62,863 nucleotides of DNA, taken from NCBI GenBank assembly GCA_001724265.1, contig MEDY01000146.1, positions 1 to 62,863 on the forward strand, given 5' to 3'. This document shows, one piece after another, positions 13,155-25,700 of the stretch. A program made the position numbers and the translations under genes. The stretch comes from Rhizaria sp. SCN 62-66. Its lineage: Eukaryota > Rhizaria, unplaced. The notes under the pieces are model-generated. The model was not told where the DNA came from. It was given only the letters and a program-made list of their open reading frames with translations, and searched no databases. Numbering within the stretch: the stretch's first letter is position 1; each line of letters starts with the position of its first letter.

Positions 13155-15091
13155 GCCTTCCGGGAGTAGCCACAACTAATACGCGAGGTGACAAACCATC
13201 GTTTGCGGATGAGGACGGCACTGATTTAGCCCTATGTAAGTTTGAACCAATCGACGTGTGCGACCCTGCCCTCATTCTCGATGATTTTGCTGTGGACATG
13301 CGTTACAGGCTTGACAACGCTGACATGGCAGAGGGCGTGTACGCAGCCGAGCTTGCAGCGGCCACGCGCGGCAAAGAGCATGAGCTGACCGTTTGCGCGA
13401 AGTGGGTTGCACTCTTTAGCCACTATCGAACAAGCGGTGGCGACTTTGACGACGCGCGTATTAAGGCAGCCGCCAAAAAGCATGTGGCTGCGGCCGACTC
13501 AAGCTACGAAATTGCAAACGTGCTGCAGGACGCGGCTGACATGGAGAACGCTTTCTCAGTCTCTTGTGAGTCTGCGGAAACATTATATGATGCCGAGATA
13601 TTGCGAGAACAGACAATCCGCTATGAACGCACACTCGAGCGTGCGCGGGCCCACAAGCAACTTATGTGGTACCTTGCGACATACGGTGACAAGAAAGGCA
13701 AGGAGATGTTTGAAGTTGCCCGAGAACAGCGCGCAAACGCTGTGAAGCCGCGTCTTACGCGCGCTGAAATGCGCAAACAGCTTTATGCTGCAGAACATGC
13801 ACTAAACAACGTCTTTTCTGAATTTGCTGGATACATCATCACTGCAACCACCGTCGTTATGTTCATGATTCACCCGAACATCACGAGACAATTCTTTATG
13901 GTTTTGTCCTGCAAGAGCATCGGTGGCACCGCAGATCCTGGAGCCAAGTTTATGTTGGGCGACCTTAGCGAGCCATGTTACTCGTCATATCATGTATTGT
14001 TCATTCTTGTCCTGGGCGTGCCCATGCTCATCCTTTGGGTCATCGGGATTCCGCTGTTTACCTGGGGCATTTTGTATCGCAACCGCGCACTTATCCAGAC
14101 ACCACCCACCGGTGCGTCAGACATTATGCGGGCACAAAAGAAAGTGTTCGAGTCGCAGATGGCGTTCCTGTACCGAGGTTACAAACCCACGCGTTACTAC
14201 TGGTTCCTACTCGAAATGTTCCGCAAAGCTGCACTTGTTGCTATCGCGGTATTTTTCCCTGGCGCGCTGCACACACAGCTTATGATGGCGTCACTGCTCA
14301 TTTTTGTATGTATTCTTGCGCAAATCTTTGCCAAGCCGTTTGAGAATCGCATTCCAGGTGCCGTAGAGTTTCTCTCGCTGGGTACATCTTTTATGATCTT
14401 CTTTCTTGCCAACTTCCTCTTTGTTGACACAATCTCACACACTGCCAAGGTTGTGGCGACAATTCTAATTTGCGTGCTTGTTATCTCTTTCTTTGTCATC
14501 GTTGTTGCAGCGTTTGTGGTTCTTCAGCGTGAGGAGCTGCAACTGGCACCGTTACGCCGTCAGCTACGCGAAGCATACATTCTCGGCCATGATATCCCAC
14601 AAGTGATGCGCAGGTGGCGACAAGACCAGCTCCGTGAGCGCAAGGAACGCGAGACTAAGAAAGCTCTTGCTGCTACCAAGCACACCACGTCCACAGCCGC
14701 AGCTGTTGTCGCTGCGGCCGCCACGGTCACAAGTATAATGAACGGGCATACATCTGAGAATGAGGCTAAGGCCGTTGCGCGCCGCGGCCACGACGAGGTG
14801 CTTGTGCTTGGCACTGGCGCCACCCTTGCTTGGGCCCGTACGCTTGACCTCGTCCGTGACGATGCCACGCATGCGAGCGTCGGCGTGGAGGCGCTGATGC
14901 GCGAGGCGACGTTGACTGCGGCAGCAGATGCGGCGAATCGGGCCACTGGCGAAGGCCGCGAGCTTGGCGCCAGCGACGGTGGTAATGCAGCGGAAGATGC
15001 AATTGCAACCGCAAAACTGAGGCGTTACCAGCAGGATGCCAACCCAGAGATTGTTGTGAATCTCGCATCACCGCCTCTGTATCTACCCTAA
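13148..15091 (+). CDS. Giant receptor, C-terminal polytopic membrane domain (continuation of the preceding gene)
   Basis: This open frame overlaps the preceding frame by a few bases, in another phase, and has no ATG at its left end. It carries about six hydrophobic segments (near 13825-13908, 13984-14076, 14218-14270, 14280-14340, 14370-14430 and 14445-14520) and the motif RGYKPTRYYWFLLEMFRKA. Motifs of this kind follow the first two membrane segments in protist GCC2/GCC3 receptors. The upstream part supplies the start of that same domain (the WPGF and SLDCFL motifs near 11410-11490), so both parts belong to one protein. An intron 13080-13240 would join CTGCAG to TTTGAACC in phase: its donor is GTACGG like other introns here, but its acceptor is a poor AAG. 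A one-base frameshift is the alternative. The gene ends in TAA. The tail after about 14520 is basic and alanine-rich, probably cytosolic. Confidence 0.72.
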   Translation: MLSLPGVATTNTRGDKPSFADEDGTDLALCKFEPIDVCDPALILDDFAVDMRYRLDNADMAEGVYAAELAAATRGKEHELTVCAKWVALFSHYRTSGGDFDDARIKAAAKKHVAAADSSYEIANVLQDAADMENAFSVSCESAETLYDAEILREQTIRYERTLERARAHKQLMWYLATYGDKKGKEMFEVAREQRANAVKPRLTRAEMRKQLYAAEHALNNVFSEFAGYIITATTVVMFMIHPNITRQFFMVLSCKSIGGTADPGAKFMLGDLSEPCYSSYHVLFILVLGVPMLILWVIGIPLFTWGILYRNRALIQTPPTGASDIMRAQKKVFESQMAFLYRGYKPTRYYWFLLEMFRKAALVAIAVFFPGALHTQLMMASLLIFVCILAQIFAKPFENRIPGAVEFLSLGTSFMIFFLANFLFVDTISHTAKVVATILICVLVISFFVIVVAAFVVLQREELQLAPLRRQLREAYILGHDIPQVMRRWRQDQLRERKERETKKALAATKHTTSTAAAVVAAAATVTSIMNGHTSENEAKAVARRGHDEVLVLGTGATLAWARTLDLVRDDATHASVGVEALMREATLTAAADAANRATGEGRELGASDGGNAAEDAIATAKLRRYQQDANPEIVVNLASPPLYLP

Positions 15092-16725
15092 ATCGAACAT
15101 GACAACCACCACATTAAAGGTATCCATAGATTTATCCTTCTACATGCATCGTCGAGTGTGTTTGTTTGTGTAATTTCGAACAATAAGGAGTTTGTTGCCG
15201 AATGTAAATTGTTGCATGCTGCGCGGCATTACACATATATATCGCGTTATTCTGTTTTGGATGTTGTTTTCTATTTGTTTTATCAAAAAATAATAGTCAT
15301 TCGCTGACTGTTTTGAATTATTCTGGGTTCAATACTTATTCTTGATCGCCTCCTTTGTGGCCTAACTGTACATGAAGCTTGAAATCACTCAAGTGTTTGT
15401 TTGCGTTCCAACGAAGATTGTATTTGCTATGAACTCGTTTTTAATTTCTTATGTAAGAATCATCAATCGGCCTAAGCTGTGCCAGTGCGTATAAGTGCTA
15501 TTCGTGTTGACAAGATACGCTATTCTTGCACAACATAAACGGCTGGCGCACACCACACCACACCACACCACTCCACACGTCGCTGCTTTCATGCATTGCG
15601 GTATATTGTTTATTGTTTGTTCGTTTGTTTTTGTCTAAATGTTGTGTCGTCTGGCAGTATATACGTATTGCTCCTGCTTTCCTTCCATCATGCTGGTTTG
15701 TTGTTTGTTTGATTTTTCCCCCTTACAAGTTTGTTTATAATGACAGGTACCTTCGATCACTATGTGGAAATCGCTTCATTCTCAACGTAACTACGTGTAG
15801 GTATAAATGGTTTCTGAGTTCCATGGTATGCTGTTGCTGCATTTGATATGTTCCTGTAACCGGACGAATCCTTATTGAGCATCAAATGTTGCTTTCCGTC
15901 ATCTCGTAGACTGTATTTTCTATTGTTGTCTGTATATTTTTTCATGACATTTTCTTGTGTCCAAATTTTCTCAATGACTTTAAGTTTACGTTATTTAGTG
16001 AAAATTACAAATATTCTCTCCGCCTGTGCAGCCGCTGCACCACGTCAAGGTGAACTGAAAATACATTTTTGTACACCAATATGTGTAATCATCAAGCGAA
16101 GCGTAATATTCCTGAGGGTATATACGGATATATTACATACTTTTCACCCCGAACTGTCGGCTATTGGTGTGCTTCATGACACTGATGTGACGATCACATG
16201 GTCATAGGTTACGAACAAAAACAAGTCGTAACGCGGAACCAATCAAATCGAAGAGATATGATGTGAAGAGCTAAGGTATATGCAGCTAATACACATTGTT
16301 TACGTTTTAAAATAATCTGTCATATAAGAAAACACTGCTTAATTTTGTGTCGCCCGCTGGCAAAACGTCGGCAAAATTCGAAAGTCCTTGTTTTGAAATC
16401 CTCTTGTTGATGTCTGGTGGTGCGAGGCGAGGCTGATCACGACTGATAGTCGCTGACGTGACGTGACCAAACCAATGGGCGAGATATGGCGATTCCAGAG
16501 TCGGAATAATGGCCAACTTCTACGCGTCATTACAGAGATTCTGAATGATGTTAAGAGTCTAAACTAAACGGGATGTATTAATCATAAATTAGATTTTAAT
16601 TTCAACATGATAAACCTTGTCAACGAAGGGTCCGAAATCTTACCACCAACGCATCGCGCGACCCGACCACCCTCTCATCCGCTGCATCTTGTCATCTTTT
16701 TCCCCTTCATTGTCTTCCTGCTCAG
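15092..16725 (+). other. Intergenic, T-rich, no gene seen
   Basis: No convincing coding frame. It holds a short ACACC pentamer run near 15550-15575 and a TATA-like box (GGTATAAATGG) near 15798. It ends in a pyrimidine-rich run closing with CTCAG directly against the ATG of the next gene, which looks like a splice acceptor. Part of the stretch may therefore be a 5'-UTR intron or an SL addition region. Confidence 0.5.
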
Positions 16726-19700
16726 ATGGACTTACCGCCCCGCGGACCCCCTCGGGACGGCGCGACTTCGGATCACCCCACCGCGACCGACACCTCCGAT
16801 CTCTCCTCTTTACTGCGCGTTGATAGCGCGCTCCATTTCTTCGGCTCTGCCCCTGCCCCTGACGTCCGCAACGCCGCCACAGACGCATCCGCGCCCGCCG
16901 CCGCTGCTGCAGCCGTCGCGGGCATGTCCCCAGCGCTCCGCCGCAAGGCCTCGACACAGGACTTGACCCGTCTCGGTGTGAACCTCGGCTTCGCCAATCT
17001 GCCCTCGGCCGCGTCAGTCTCAATCCCAGCCGCGCTCGCCTCGAGCGCTGCCAGCAGCAGCGCCAGCGCGGCCAACGGGGGTTCGATCTCCAACGCCGGC
17101 TTTGTCAATGCAGCGGGGTCCTCGCTGGGCGTGCCACCCGCGGCTTTCCCGCCGAGTGTCACTGGAGGTTTCCAGGTCATTCCCCCTTCTGCTTCTTTCT
17201 CCACCCCTGTCTTCAACAGCACCAGCAGCATGCTGCCCCCGACCGTCGTCGCCCCCTTTGGCAGCGCCGTGAAGCCCTCGCGCCCCACCCTTAGCGTGAG
17301 CACCTGCGCCGGTCCCGGCCTCGCTGGCGGGCTCGGCTCCCCTGTCTACGGCCCTACCGCCGCCGCCACAGACTCCGATCCTTACCAGCTGCAGTACCAA
17401 CAGATCCAGCAGCAACAACAGCAGCAGCTGCAGCAACAGCAGGCCGTCGCCAACGCAGCCATCGCGCTGGAGCGCAAGGCCCTCTCGCTGCGGCAACGCA
17501 TCACTCACGCTTTCCCCCAGGTCGCCCCGACGCTGCGCACCAACGTGTACGTAGCGGACCGCGTCGGCAACATCCTCACGCGCGACACCATCCTCAAGTC
17601 GGACCACGTGCCTCAGGCTGCGCTGGACCTAGTGGGCGCAGATGACGGCGACGGCGCCTCCGCCCCCGCGGCCGCCGCCGCCGCCGCTGCGGGCAAGAAT
17701 GCTGCGTCTAAGGGCAGCAAGAGCAGCAGCCGCCACGGCGACGACGACGACGACAACGACGACAACCCGCGCAAGGGCACCGACGTAGCTGACAACAGTA
17801 ACAGCAGCAGCGGCATTGGCAGCGGCACCGCCAGCGCGGGCGGCGTGGCCGGCAAAAGCAAGGGCGCCCGCAAGCTCGCTCTCAACACGAGCGCGGGCGT
17901 CACCGCCGCCGCCGCAGCCGTGGCCGCAGCCGCCAGCGCCAACATGCAGGAGGTCTGGGGCGCGCCCAACTTCCGCCAGCTACCCGGCTCAGCGATCGCG
18001 GCGACTGCGCAGCCCACGGCGGCGGGCGTGCGCGCCGTACTCAACATGATCCGCGTGCAGCAGCGCCGGCTCGCGCGGCAGAAGCGCCAGGAGGACGAGG
18101 CCGCCGCGGAGGCCGCCGCGGAGGCCGCCGAGCTCGCCCAGTCCGGCGCCAGCGCCGACGCCACCGCAGCGGGCGCGGGCGCGGGGTTGAGCCGCGGGAA
18201 CATACACAGCAGCAGCAGCGCGAGCATTCGCAGCACGCGCAGCGCCCGCGGCGGCGGCGGCGGCGGCGGGCGGCGCCTGCCGACGCGGCTGCGCGTGCAG
18301 TGGATCAACGTGCGCGAGGAGCCCGTGCTGTACATCGCGGACCGGCCGTTCGTGCTGCGCGAGCTGGAACACCCGCTGCGCAACCTGGCCGACTTCCAGG
18401 GCATCAACCCGGCGCGCCTCAACAAGGTCGAGGGCTCGCTGTGCGCCGACGTCATCGCTGAGGCGGCCGAGCGCGGCGGCAACGTCATGATTCACGACGA
18501 GGACGAGAAAGGCAACATCAAGCCCTGCTGGGCCGCCATCGGCGCCTTCGAGGAGGTCGGTTCCGGCTCCGACTCTGACCGCGACCCCGACGACGGCCCC
18601 CACGACGACGATGAGGATGGCGCGCGCTACGACGACCGCTCCGGACCCGGACACGTCACCACGCCGCACCGCGCCGGACTCAGCGCGCACGCGCGGCCGT
18701 TCGCGAACCTCTGGGGCAGCGGCGCGAACCTCGCCGCGCTCGCCGCCGCGGCGACCCCGGCCCGGCCTCCGCACCAAGGCCAGGGCCACCACGCGCAGCA
18801 CCTGCCCGCGAGCGTCTCCCGCGGCGCGAGCGCGAGCTCCAGCTTCGGCGGCCCCACACCGTCGCGCGTGCGCGGTGAGCGCTCGGTGTTGCCCGACGCG
18901 TCTGCGAGCCGCATCGCCAAGACGGGGCTCAAGCCGGTCGGCAAGCTGCAGGTGCAAACTGCGGGACAGATGTTCGAGACGCTCTCGCGCGAGGAAGGCT
19001 ACAACGTGTTCCTGACGCGCGTGCCGCTGACAGCGGACTCGGCGCCGCGCCCGCGCGACTTCGACCGGCTTGTGGCGACGTTCCTGCAGCCGTTCAAGAC
19101 CATGACAGCGGACGAGGAGGTGTTTTACGTGTTTAACTGCCAGATGGGCCGCGGACGCTCCACCACGGGCATGATCGTGCTCGTCCTGCTGCAGTCGTGC
19201 ATCATCGGCTTCCCCGAGAACGTGTGGCCGCACGACACGGCCATCGCGCCCTCGCTCGACGCCTTCCTGCCGCTGCACACGGCCGCCAACAGCGCTATCG
19301 CCACCGCTGCCGCGGCCGCTGCCGCGGCCACCGCGGCGGGCGCCGCGCCCGAGGTCGCTGCGGCCGCTGCGCGCGCGCACACGCTGGCCGGCGCGATGGC
19401 CGCGACGACGGCGCGCCGCAACAGCCTAAAGGGCGCCGGCGCGGCCGCCGCCGAGGCGGGCGCGATCTCCACCACTGGAACCGCCACCGGCGCGAGCGTG
19501 GGTGCAAGCCCGAGTGTGGTGAGCAGTAACGCCACGGGCATCAGCGCCGACGGCAGTGCGGTGGACGCCATTGCCGCGGCCTCGGCAATGGCCAACCCTG
19601 CGCTGCCGCTGCCGCCCTGGATGGTCCCCAAGCAGCAACAACACGGTGACGCCAGCGCTGGCGCGGACGCTAGCGGCGGCGACAAGGGCGGCGGCGGCAA

Positions 19701-22700
19701 GGCGGGTATCAAGAAGAAGGGCAAGAAGGCCACCGCCGCCACCGCCGCCGCGACCGCTGCGGCCGATTGCGCGAGAGAGGCCGAGTCCAGCCGCGGCGCG
19801 GCGACGATGCGCGAGTTCACCGCGATCGACACACTGCTGCGCCTGCTGCGGTACGGCACGGCCGTGCAGGCCGAGGTGGACCTCGCCGTCACGCTCTGTG
19901 GCGGCGTCGTCGACATCCGCAAGGACGTGTACCGCTACGTGCGCCGCGTCGAAGAGTGCCAGTCGGTCGAGCAGCGCGCCGTGCTGCAGGTCAAAGCGCA
20001 GGCGCGGCTGCGGCGCTACATGGCCATGCTGTGCTTCCACGAGTATCTGCGCGAGATGCAGCTCACCGTGCTCACCGTCGCCAAGACAGAGCTCTGTGAC
20101 AGCACCGCGGCGGCTGCTGGCGACGTGGCCGCCGCGGGTGACGAGAGCTGCGGTGCGGTGCCGCTGCTGATCCGCTTCATCCCGATGTTCTTCGCGGCGC
20201 TGCACGCGACGAGCTTCGAGACGTGGCTCAAGAGGCGGCCCGAGGTCGAGCGGCTGCTGCAGACGGCGGACATCACGGTGGACCCGACGCCGAGCCAGCT
20301 GCACACCTTGACGCCCGCGGACAAGCTCGTGTTCCAGCGCACGGGCTCGGTACTCTCGGCCAAGGCGGTGCTCAAGCACGACGGCGCACCGCTGCGCTCG
20401 CACCTGCCGCCGGCCGCGCTGCTCGCACACTGCCTGGGCGAGGAGCCCTCGCCCGTGGGGCTGCCTGCCGTAGGCCGCGAGAGCAACCTGCTGCGCGGCG
20501 CGTCCGTGCTGGTGTCGAGCGGGAACCCTTCGCTGCTGGCTAGCGTGTTCCTCAACCCGACGATCCCGCGCCCGCTCGCGCGCGTGCTGCGCCGCAGCGA
20601 CGACGACCTGCTCACGCTCGCTGGGCTCCCCGTGCTGCGCGCGCTGTCGATCCTGCCCTTCGCGGCTCTCGCTCAGCCCTCGGCGCGCGGCGTTGCCACG
20701 CTGCTGGCACTGGCGTGCGGCGCGGCCACCTTCGTCGAGTCGAAGCGCAACGACCACGCGGTCACGCTCGTGGTCGCCAGCGACTGCGGCACCGAGTGCG
20801 TCCGCAGCCACAACAAGGCCATCCTCGCGGCCGCCGCGGCGACGGCCAGCGCTAGCTCCCACTCGGAGCACGATGCCACGAGCGGCGCCCTCCCCGGCGC
20901 GGTCGGCGCGGGCGCGGGCGCGGGAGCCGACGCGGGCCCGGGCCCCAGCGTGCTGCTCGAGCGCCGGCCCTCGCTGGGCAGCCCCGCGAGCGAGACGCCG
21001 CTGGTGCCCGGCGCGCTCTCCGCCGCGGCCTCCGCGGCCAGCACCGCTGGCGGCCCCGCCTCCGCCGCCACAAGCGGCGCTGCGGCGTTACCGCAGTTCG
21101 GGCTGTCGCACATGCCCAGTCTGCTCACCACCTTCACCAACAACACCATCGCCCACAACGCCATCGCCAGCAGCACCAGCAGCGGTAACAACAGCAGCAG
21201 CGGCGGCTTCGGCGTCGGCGTTAACGGCAGCGCGGACGGCGTGCACAGCGAGCTGCCCCAGTCGGCCGTTCGCGCGCTGCAAGACCTCTCGCAGGCGCCT
21301 AGCACAATCTGGATCAACGTGCGCGAGGAGCCCGTGGTGTTCATCATGGGCGAGCCCTTCGTGCTGCGCGGCGTCATGCATCCGTTCCAGCCCATGAAGG
21401 AGTTCGAGGTCGGCGTGCGCGCGCCCGTGGCCGAGGCCGTCGAGGCGCGCCTCAAGCAGGACGTGCTCGCGGAGGCTTCGGAGACGGCGAACCGGCTCGT
21501 CGCCAACGCCAATGTCGGCACCAACATCAACTGCAACAACGCGGAGGAGAGCAAGAGTGATACCGACGCGCGGCAGTCCGAGGGTGGCAACAACAAGAAC
21601 GCTAAGCCCGACGCGGACCGCGCGGTCTCGGGCGCTAGCTACTCCAGCTCCAGCTCGAGCTCGAGTGAGAACGCCGCGGTGACCGAGGTCTCTGCCTCCT
21701 CACCGATTACTGCGACGGCGCAGACTGCGACCGCTAGTCTGAGCACGGGCGCGCTGCTGGTGCACGAGGAGCTCCCGGGCCGCGTGGTGCACCCCGTGCT
21801 GTTGTCGCAACTGCCCACGGCCGACGCCGTGCAGACGCCGCGCGAATTGTTCGAGTCGCTCAAGGCGCGCGGCATGGCAGTTGACTACCACCGCGTCCCG
21901 CTCCACGTCGAGGACACGCCCGGCGTTGGCTCCTTTGACTCGCTCTTCGACATCCTCGACGGCGCGTTGGGCGGCGCGCGCTGCGAGCGGGTCCCGCGGT
22001 CGGTCGACGCCGGAGACGAGACGCCCACGCCCAACGTCGTCATTAACTGCCACCAGGTACGAGAGCCAAAGAGTTCATATGAATGAACACATTTCAAGTT
22101 GATCGATCATAGGAGGTCGTATTCTTTAAACACCCTGTATCTTCGCTGTGTATCTTTTTGTTTCTTAAAATCACCCACTGTTCCTTATTTGTATTCGCAT
22201 ATATTTTTTCTCTAGGGCGGACGCCGCTCGACCATCGGCCTGGTTGTGGCGACTTTGATTGCTCTGCACAACCGCCGCTTCGCCGTTGTGCAAAAGGACT
22301 CCGAGGGCCGCGTCATCTCGACCTCGGCGGACTCGGCCACGCAGCCCACGTCGACCGCGGCCGACGCCGCCGCGGACGCCGCCGCCGCCGTGGCCGCCGC
22401 CGCCGCCGCGACCGCGGCCGCTGTGGTGGTGAGCACCGACAGCAACGCTATCGACGTGGCGACGCTGCCGCCCGTGGCCGCTCCCACGGTCTCCCAGCCC
22501 GTTCACAGCGCCCACGCGCACGGCCACGCGCCCCACGGCCTCGGCCACAGCCACAGACTCTCCGGCTCCGGCGCCGCCGCCCTCAACGCCACCGCCGCAG
22601 CCGCGACTACCGCCGGCAGCGTCAGCACCAGCAGCGGCAGCGGCAGCGCGCCTCCGTCGCCGGCCATCGGCGGCCGCCACGGCGCCGCGGTGACGGCGGC

Positions 22701-25700
22701 GCACCAGCGCTCGAAGTCGCCCACGCCGTACCGCCGCTACAGCATCGACGCCAACGCGGCCGAGCTCGACACCCCCGTCGGCACGAACGTGGACCTCTTC
22801 GCATGCCCGCTGACCGTGGGCGGCAACCCCAACGCCGGCGGCGGCGGCAGCGGCAGCGGCAGCGGCAGTGGTAGCGCAGCGGACCCGGCGGCGCGCACGC
22901 TTGCGCGGGCGAGCGGAAGTCCGCTGTTAGCGGGTGCGCGGGCGCGGTTGCTGCAGGCCACCAGCGACGACAACATCGCCGCCACCGCGCAGAACACCAT
23001 GACGACGAGCATCACTCTGGAGGACGTCACCTCGGCCGAGGACGCCAACGGCGAGTCTTTCCTGCTCCCGATGCTGCCGCTGCCCGCCTCCTCCAGCGCC
23101 AGCGCCGCCGCCGCTGCCCGCGCGACCGCGGCGAACATGTCCCCTTCCGCGGGGATCCGTTCCTACTACGCCACGTCCGCGGCCACGCCCAAGTTCTCGT
23201 CCTCGTCCTTCTCGGTCCCCTTCGTGCCCGCCAGCAGCCCGGCGCCCAGCCCCCCGCTGGCGCCCGCCGTGCCCGCCGCGGTGTCGCTGCCCGGCTCGGC
23301 CTCGGCCACCCCCGCCGACGTCTCCGCCGCCTCCACCGCCGCCGCCACTGCGGCGGCGCACGGCCATCACGTCAAGCGCGGGGTGGGCAGCCCGGACCTG
23401 CTGCCGCTGCCCGTCGCCGCAGTGCACATCACCACGCCCGCCGTGCGCGGCGCTCGCTCGCGGCCGATGACCAGCAGCCTCACCTTCGCCGCGCCCGGAA
23501 GCAGCGACAGCGCGGCGGCTGGCAGCGGCGACGCGCTGCCCGCGATGCCGTCGTTGTCGCTCGCTATCACGGAGCCCGACGCCGCGTCTCCGAACGCCGC
23601 CACTGGCAGCGGCGCTGACCTGGGCGGCAACACCGACGCCGCCCACGCGGCGCTCGCCGACGCGGGCAGCAACAGCAGCAGCAGCAGTGCGAACGCTCTG
23701 GCCCCCGCGACTGCGACGTCCGCGGCGGCGGGCAGCACGAGCGCCGCCGCGTCGCCGATGGCCGCGCTGGCGTCGCCGACAACACTGGCGCACTTCAACT
23801 CGCCGGGCGGCAGCGAGACGCTGGAGCGCTCGCGGCGCGGCATGCACCGCGCGATTCTGCAGCTGACGCGCGTGCTGCGGCGCGGGCGCGCGGTCAAGGA
23901 GGAGCTTGACCTGGTTGTGGACATCTGCGGCGAGCGCTGCAACCTGCGCGACTCGATTGCCACGGCCATGGCCGAGGAGTCGTCGCTAGCCGGCCGCGAG
24001 AGCGAGGAACGCACGCTGCGCGCCGCCAAATACCTCGAGAGCTACGCCATTCTGATCATCTTCAACGCGTATCTGCGCGAGCGTAGCTACGCGCGCGAGG
24101 CCTTCGCCACTGCGCACGCCGAGGCCGTGTACCTCGGACTGCACCCGGAGCTCGTCGTCGCCAAGAGCAACAGCAACATCGCCGTGCACATCGAGGGCAA
24201 GACTGTGGTGACGCTCGAGAAACTTCACAAGCTCATGGCTGAGGTACGATGCGAAGCAATTCCAATTATCTCCTTCGACTATCACCCTAAAATTGTATTA
24301 TTTTTTTTTTTGTTGCGTAATGTCTGCTCTTTTATCTTATCTTGACATTGTCTCATTATAACTCCTCGTATTTCTCGATTGTACTTTGTATTCCTATAGG
24401 ACGAGACCGGCGACTTCGCCCGCGCTCTGGAGCTCACCGTTAGCACCAACAACGTCACCGCCACCGCGATCAACAAGACCACTCTCGAAGGCATCGCCAT
24501 GAGCGCGTTCGCCTACCCCAGCTTCTCCCAGTGGCTCGCGGGCCGCGCCGAGCTGTCGGGGATCATGGAGCACGCGCGCGCCTACCCGGCCGCTGCGGTG
24601 GCTATGGACCCGGGCTACGCACAGGACCCCTTCGCGCCTATCTACGAGTCGCGCAACGGACACGTACTTGGCCGCGGCAGCATCCTCAAGTCGGACATCT
24701 TCGCAGGCATCAACAACGACAAGCTGGAGCTCATCTGCCGCGGCTCTTGCAACTTCCGCCGCGCGCAGCCCTTCCCCGTCTGCGGCACCGGCATCCCCAC
24801 GCTCGAGGGCCTCGAAGGATTGCTCTCGTACTTCACGGCGCTGCTGCCCGATGGCACGCCGCCCGCGCTGGCGCCGCTGGGCACGTCCCCGCGGCAGCCG
24901 CTGCAGTTCACGCACGTCGTGTGGCTCAACTTGCGCGAGGAGCCCATCGTGTACGTCGAGGGCCGTCCGTTCGTGCTGCGCGATCACGCGCGGCCGTACG
25001 CGAACCTTGAGCACACGGGCATTAATGTGCGGCGCGTCGAGGCGATGGAGAAGCAGCTGAAGCGCGACACGCTGCGCGAGGCGCAGCGCTGGGACGGGCG
25101 CATCCTGCTGCACGACGAAGACGCCGGCGGTAGCATGTACGCCGACTGGGTGACGGTGCCCGGCGAGCAGGTGATGAAGAGCAGCAAGTGCGAGGTCGAG
25201 GCCATCGCCAAGGCACAGTCGACGCCTTACGTGTCCACCGACGATGACGAGGACGACGACAGCAACGACAACGAGGACGACGACGACGCCAACGCGGATG
25301 GGACCGCGAAGAAGCACTCCCGCAACCCGTCGATGCACCGCTCTACCTCTGCGGCGGGCCAGGCCAAGAGCCCGTCGCCGAGCGCGGCTTTTCCCGTCAT
25401 CTCTGCGCTGGCGGGGCCGCGCGCGCTGCTGCTGCCTGAGCAGTACAGCGGCGTGCTCACGGCGTCGGACGCCTGGACCGTCCAGATCGCCCGCGTGCAG
25501 GTACGTTGGAAAGATCAATATCTCCCAATGATATGTGCACATCTTGAATTTATTATGCTTAATCATGTTTTTTGTTGTGTTCTAATTCCATTTTTTGTAA
25601 TTTACTTCTAATGTCACTTCTCTAACCCTCTTATCGTTCTCTTATTCACTTGTATCGCATTATTTTGTTTCCCCCCGACTGCAGGCCCGTCTGCGCGCGC

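Noticed and set aside
13148-13240. Overlapping start of a second cistron at the TGTTAA of the receptor
   Set aside because: This is eukaryotic DNA, no ATG is present there, and the membrane domain continues across the junction.
17989-20871. Long antisense open frames (463 and 481 codons) opposite the paladin-like gene
   Set aside because: They consist of Arg/Ala/Gly-rich sequence expected from the reverse of GC-rich codons. The sense strand carries conserved motifs and proper introns.
22158-22874. 238-codon frame at the start of paladin exon 2
   Set aside because: It begins inside intron 1 and is Arg-rich; the true frame continues the phosphatase loop across the splice.
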